A stretch of 64,000 nt of DNA from Druceiella hillmani. Lineage: Eukaryota; Arthropoda; Insecta; Lepidoptera; Hepialidae. This document shows, in pieces, positions 60,711-64,000 of this stretch. How positions within the stretch are numbered: the stretch's first letter is position 1; every line of letters begins with the position of its first letter. The notes beneath the pieces were generated by a model. The model saw only the letters and a list, made by a program, of their open reading frames with translations, was not told where the DNA came from and did not search any database. The stretch covers positions 12,279,501-12,343,500 of the forward strand of contig JAYKKI010000074.1 of NCBI GenBank assembly GCA_039881145.1, read 5' to 3'. The position numbers and the translations under genes are program-made.

Positions 60711-60983
60711 ATTTAAAATTTGTAATTTATTTTTAATTTACTAACCCAGTTTACATCAGATTCGATATTGACTACACGATTCACACACAACTAATTTTGT
60801 TAACCATTCTCTTTATATTAAGTTACTGTATAGTTTTCATGGGAAAGACGCGACAAAAATATTTTAAAATAAGGCGGGTACAGTAGTCTACTGGAAGCTC
60901 AAATACAAAGAAAATAAATTGATATTATTGAATGATTTGTGGTTTAAATTTTGATTACACACACTTTATTTCATGAGCAAATT

Positions 60984-60989
<6 letters not shown>

Positions 60990-61046
<57 letters not shown>
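60990..61046. repeat. (TA)n microsatellite
   Basis: About 28 TA units. Confidence 0.95.
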
Positions 61047-61050
<4 letters not shown>

Positions 61051-63498
61051 CTTATCACTTTAAACTCAATAACTAATTTAGTATAATATGATTGAATAGG
61101 AGGTTCACATTAATTGCGTAGGCAGTTTCGGAAATAAGGGGAAGGGATAACTTTATACACACTTTTCACTATGTATCTCAAGACTATTACCTAAAATTAT
61201 GCTAAAAATTTCTTTTTAGATCTAGCCTGTCAAATAGATAGTATCAATAGATATAGAACAAAAAAATGTGTAGTGCTTAATTATCACTCCCCAAATTTTC
61301 ATATAAATATAGTAAATATTAGTTACTGAATTGTGTGTTGTTTGATGTTCTGCTTTACTCTGCCAAATTTCAACCTTCAAAGTCAATTTGTTTCTGAAAA
61401 AAAAATGGCGGTAACACACGAAGAGTTGAAGTGATTGTGCAAGGATTCCGTTTCTTTTCTTGAGGTACGTTATATAAAAAGGGTTGAGTGGACGTTGTTA
61501 CAGATTATATTATTGTATGCATTATGTTAGACATTATATAAATTGGTGATGTTAGCTGTGTAATATATTCTTTACTTATTAGAAAAGTTTTATTCTGTGA
61601 ATTAATCAAATTTAATAATTTATACTCGTAATACGTTTTTATTACTGGTATGTTGTAAACTAATTTTCGAACTATATTTTGGACTATTATTCTCTGTGTG
61701 TACATTGTGTTTTATTGCATGCAAAAACTGTTTCTCTGTGCATTTCTTTAGAGGCAAAAGTAGCAATTCTTCAGGGGTTCAAACGATTTCTTTTTAACTC
61801 ATTCGTCTATTATATGTATGTAATTAACTACTACAATATGTTTCATAGATTAGTCAGTTTGAGCAGTTATCTATCTTGTATTCGGCACGCACTATAACGC
61901 ATTTATCAAAACCATTATTATCATCAACAGCGTTTCGTTTTTCTACACAGTTTCATTGCAATGGCTATGCTAAAATTGTGGCATTTCCAAGTTTTGTCCT
62001 TTGTGACTGCCTATCTAGCCGCGGCTATTAATTATAAAATATGAAAATAGAGTCAACAAAAATAATAGATGATCAAGTCAACTATTTGATTTATTTTAGG
62101 GCACAAAAAAAACCATTTTTTTGTGCTAAACTGATCGAAAGATGATACAAATCCACGACTCATATGATAATGGTGAAGATAATTTTTAATACAAAAATTT
62201 AGTTGCGTTTTTATGCGCAGGCTTCAGAAAACTTCTGCTCGTTATTTGCTGTATGCGTTCGTAGGTCTCAATTATATAAAAGAGCATGATAATTTTAGAA
62301 ATTATCATCAGTTTGGGCATTACACGTTTTATTTCATAAAACCGATGCGGTAACTATTCTACTCTTGGAAGATAGTCCTGTCTAAATAATAATATAGCTC
62401 AGATTAGCATAGTTATCAGTAATTCAAAAGTTGTTGTGAGAAAATGAAATTATTTTTTTTCGCCTGTTTTACGGAGATGGAGATTTAGCCACAACATTTT
62501 CTTTCAACCTGACAAAGAAGAATATCAAATGAAAGTGATACAATAGTTAAATATATTAAGTTTATTTCTTTCACGACCCAACTTACTGTCACGATAAAGA
62601 TATCGTAGACATATAATGCCGTTTACTTGTGACTTTCGGGGTCACTAATATCTTAGCAACTGCTTGACCACATATTGGCCACTTAAACTGCAGAGCGCAT
62701 TACGGGTTAACATACATAGTATTACGAAAGTTTTCTCAAAAAAATTACCATATGTCTAAGAACCGCAAAAATTTTTTCTGCCCAATCCATGACATATGAA
62801 TCTATGGCTAAATTTTTAATTAAAATATTTTTTTTCAAATAAATCATTCAAAATACCTCACTTTGAATGTAATATCGGTACAAATAAATAGGCAGCCAAA
62901 GTTAATTCTTAATTTCATGAGTTTTCATAAGTTTTTTAGCTTCTTTGAATAAAGTATAATATATGGTATTAATTTAAAAAAATTATTTCTTTTATTGTCA
63001 TCTGGCAATATACGAATTTACAAAACTTAAATAATTTTTGTTACAAATTAATTGAGAAAATTAATGAAATATTTTTTTCATATTTAATGATATCCAGCGT
63101 AATAGAACACATTTGTTTTTAGTTTTGATTGGCACTTTCATCTAACTATACGACTTATTACGAGAAATAAATATGGGAATTATTTTTCTCATAAACTCAA
63201 ATTTCTATTGAAATATTTGAAAAGTAGTTTTAATATTATAAATATTTCGGAAAAATGAAAGTTTCATTAAAGTACACCGATGACGTTCCTTCATAGGTCG
63301 AACATATATCAGAGAAGATATGTAAAAAATGTGGGAAATTTAAATGTGGAATCGAAGTATTTAAAATATTGTGACACAAATGACAACAGGTATCCACAAT
63401 CGTATCATAAAAGTTTAAATGCGGGTAACACACAACCAAGTTCTGAGCCGCAGGTATGAAGCGTTTATTATCGCTATTCTTAAAAAGGATAATATCAC
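61047..63498. other. AT-rich DNA, no gene recognised
   Basis: Frames on both strands, including the 92-codon minus-strand frame (63236-63514), show no recognised motif. Confidence 0.45.
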
Positions 63499-63676
63499 GG
63501 TTAATTATTATCAATAATGAAAAAGACTGGTATTATTAAAGGTTCATACCTCTATTTCACGTTTAATTAATGTCAGTAATGAAAAAGACTGGTATTATTA
63601 AGGGATCATACCTCTATTTCACGGTTAATTAATGTCAGTAATGAAAAAGACTGGTTTTATTAAGGGTTCTACCTAT
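63499..63676. repeat. minisatellite, 62-bp unit, almost three copies
   Basis: Units start at 63499, 63561 and 63623 with G(G/T)TTAATTA and contain AATGAAAAAGACTGGT(A/T)TTATTAA. They differ by a few bases. Confidence 0.95.
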
Positions 63677-64000
63677 ACGAGAATATTTTAATCTAAATAA
63701 AATCACTCACGTGTCCACCGTCTGTACATTTATTTATCGGTCACAACCGTTTCATTCAGTAATCGTGTGAAAAAAATATTTTTTCAAAATTTATGGAAAA
63801 TTTTTCAAGTGAATAAGATAATTCGTCAAAAGAGTAATGTCCATAGTACATCGTTTTTTATTTCAGAAACAGCTCGACATTAAGACTTGAAATTTGTTAC
63901 AGGTCCATATAAATTTAGAGAGGACAAATGAAATAAGTAAAAAATACTTTATAATTTCATATATCATATATGGTGTCAATAAAAAGAGAATAACTAGTAA

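Noticed and set aside
1..64000. CRISPR arrays, operons or prophage genes
   Set aside because: No regularly spaced identical repeats with unique spacers, no Shine-Dalgarno-led gene chains and no phage modules. The repeats here are microsatellites, minisatellites and mobile elements.

Overview
This is a gene-poor, strongly AT-rich stretch of a eukaryotic genome, most likely an insect or another arthropod. No operons, ribosome binding sites or long open frames are visible. The evidence for an arthropod is the set of mobile elements: a Ty3/Gypsy element with an envelope-like frame (errantivirus type), a P-element/THAP9-like transposase, Helitron Rep-helicase relics, BED-finger hAT relics, Ty1/Copia fragments and Penelope-type repeats. 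Long (TA)n tracts and insect-style core promoter motifs (TATA plus TCAGT) agree with this. I cannot name the order or species. Almost every recognisable coding stretch is a mobile-element relic with stops or frameshifts. No intact host gene is visible, so the window may be intergenic or lie inside a large intron.

Layout. 1-13 kb: non-coding DNA with a possible small exon (2299-2353), a Penelope-like repeat holding a hammerhead-ribozyme-like motif, two copies of an old dispersed or duplicated repeat, and two hAT relics. 13-16 kb: a 2.4-kb DNA transposon with terminal inverted repeats and a 4-bp ATAT target duplication, inserted into an older Helitron helicase; the helicase reading frame resumes on the other side of the insert. 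17-26 kb: two more copies of the dispersed repeat and a degenerate tandem repeat. 26.4-29.4 kb: a second Helitron on the minus strand. It shows the Rep two-tyrosine motif and helicase motifs, and upstream of its N-terminus lies a textbook heat-shock-type promoter: four phased arrays of alternating GAA/TTC pentamers, then TATA, then an initiator. 32.5-33.7 kb: P-element/THAP9-like transposase relic. 36.8 kb: inverted pair of the hammerhead-like repeat. 38.0-38.6 kb: an unrecognised two-exon, secreted-looking coding relic on the minus strand whose only three in-frame stops are all TGA. 42.9-48.3 kb: decayed Ty3/Gypsy element with protease, RT, RNase H, integrase and env-like remnants and a probable LTR carrying 73-bp repeats. 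49.9-50.2 and 55.4-55.5 kb: two fragments of a related Copia RT in opposite orientation. The remaining sequence is microsatellite, minisatellite or featureless AT-rich DNA.

The points most worth following are the heat-shock promoter on a Helitron, the hammerhead-like repeats, the TGA-containing coding relic and the nested insertion. Functional statements come from motifs read by eye; no database search was run.
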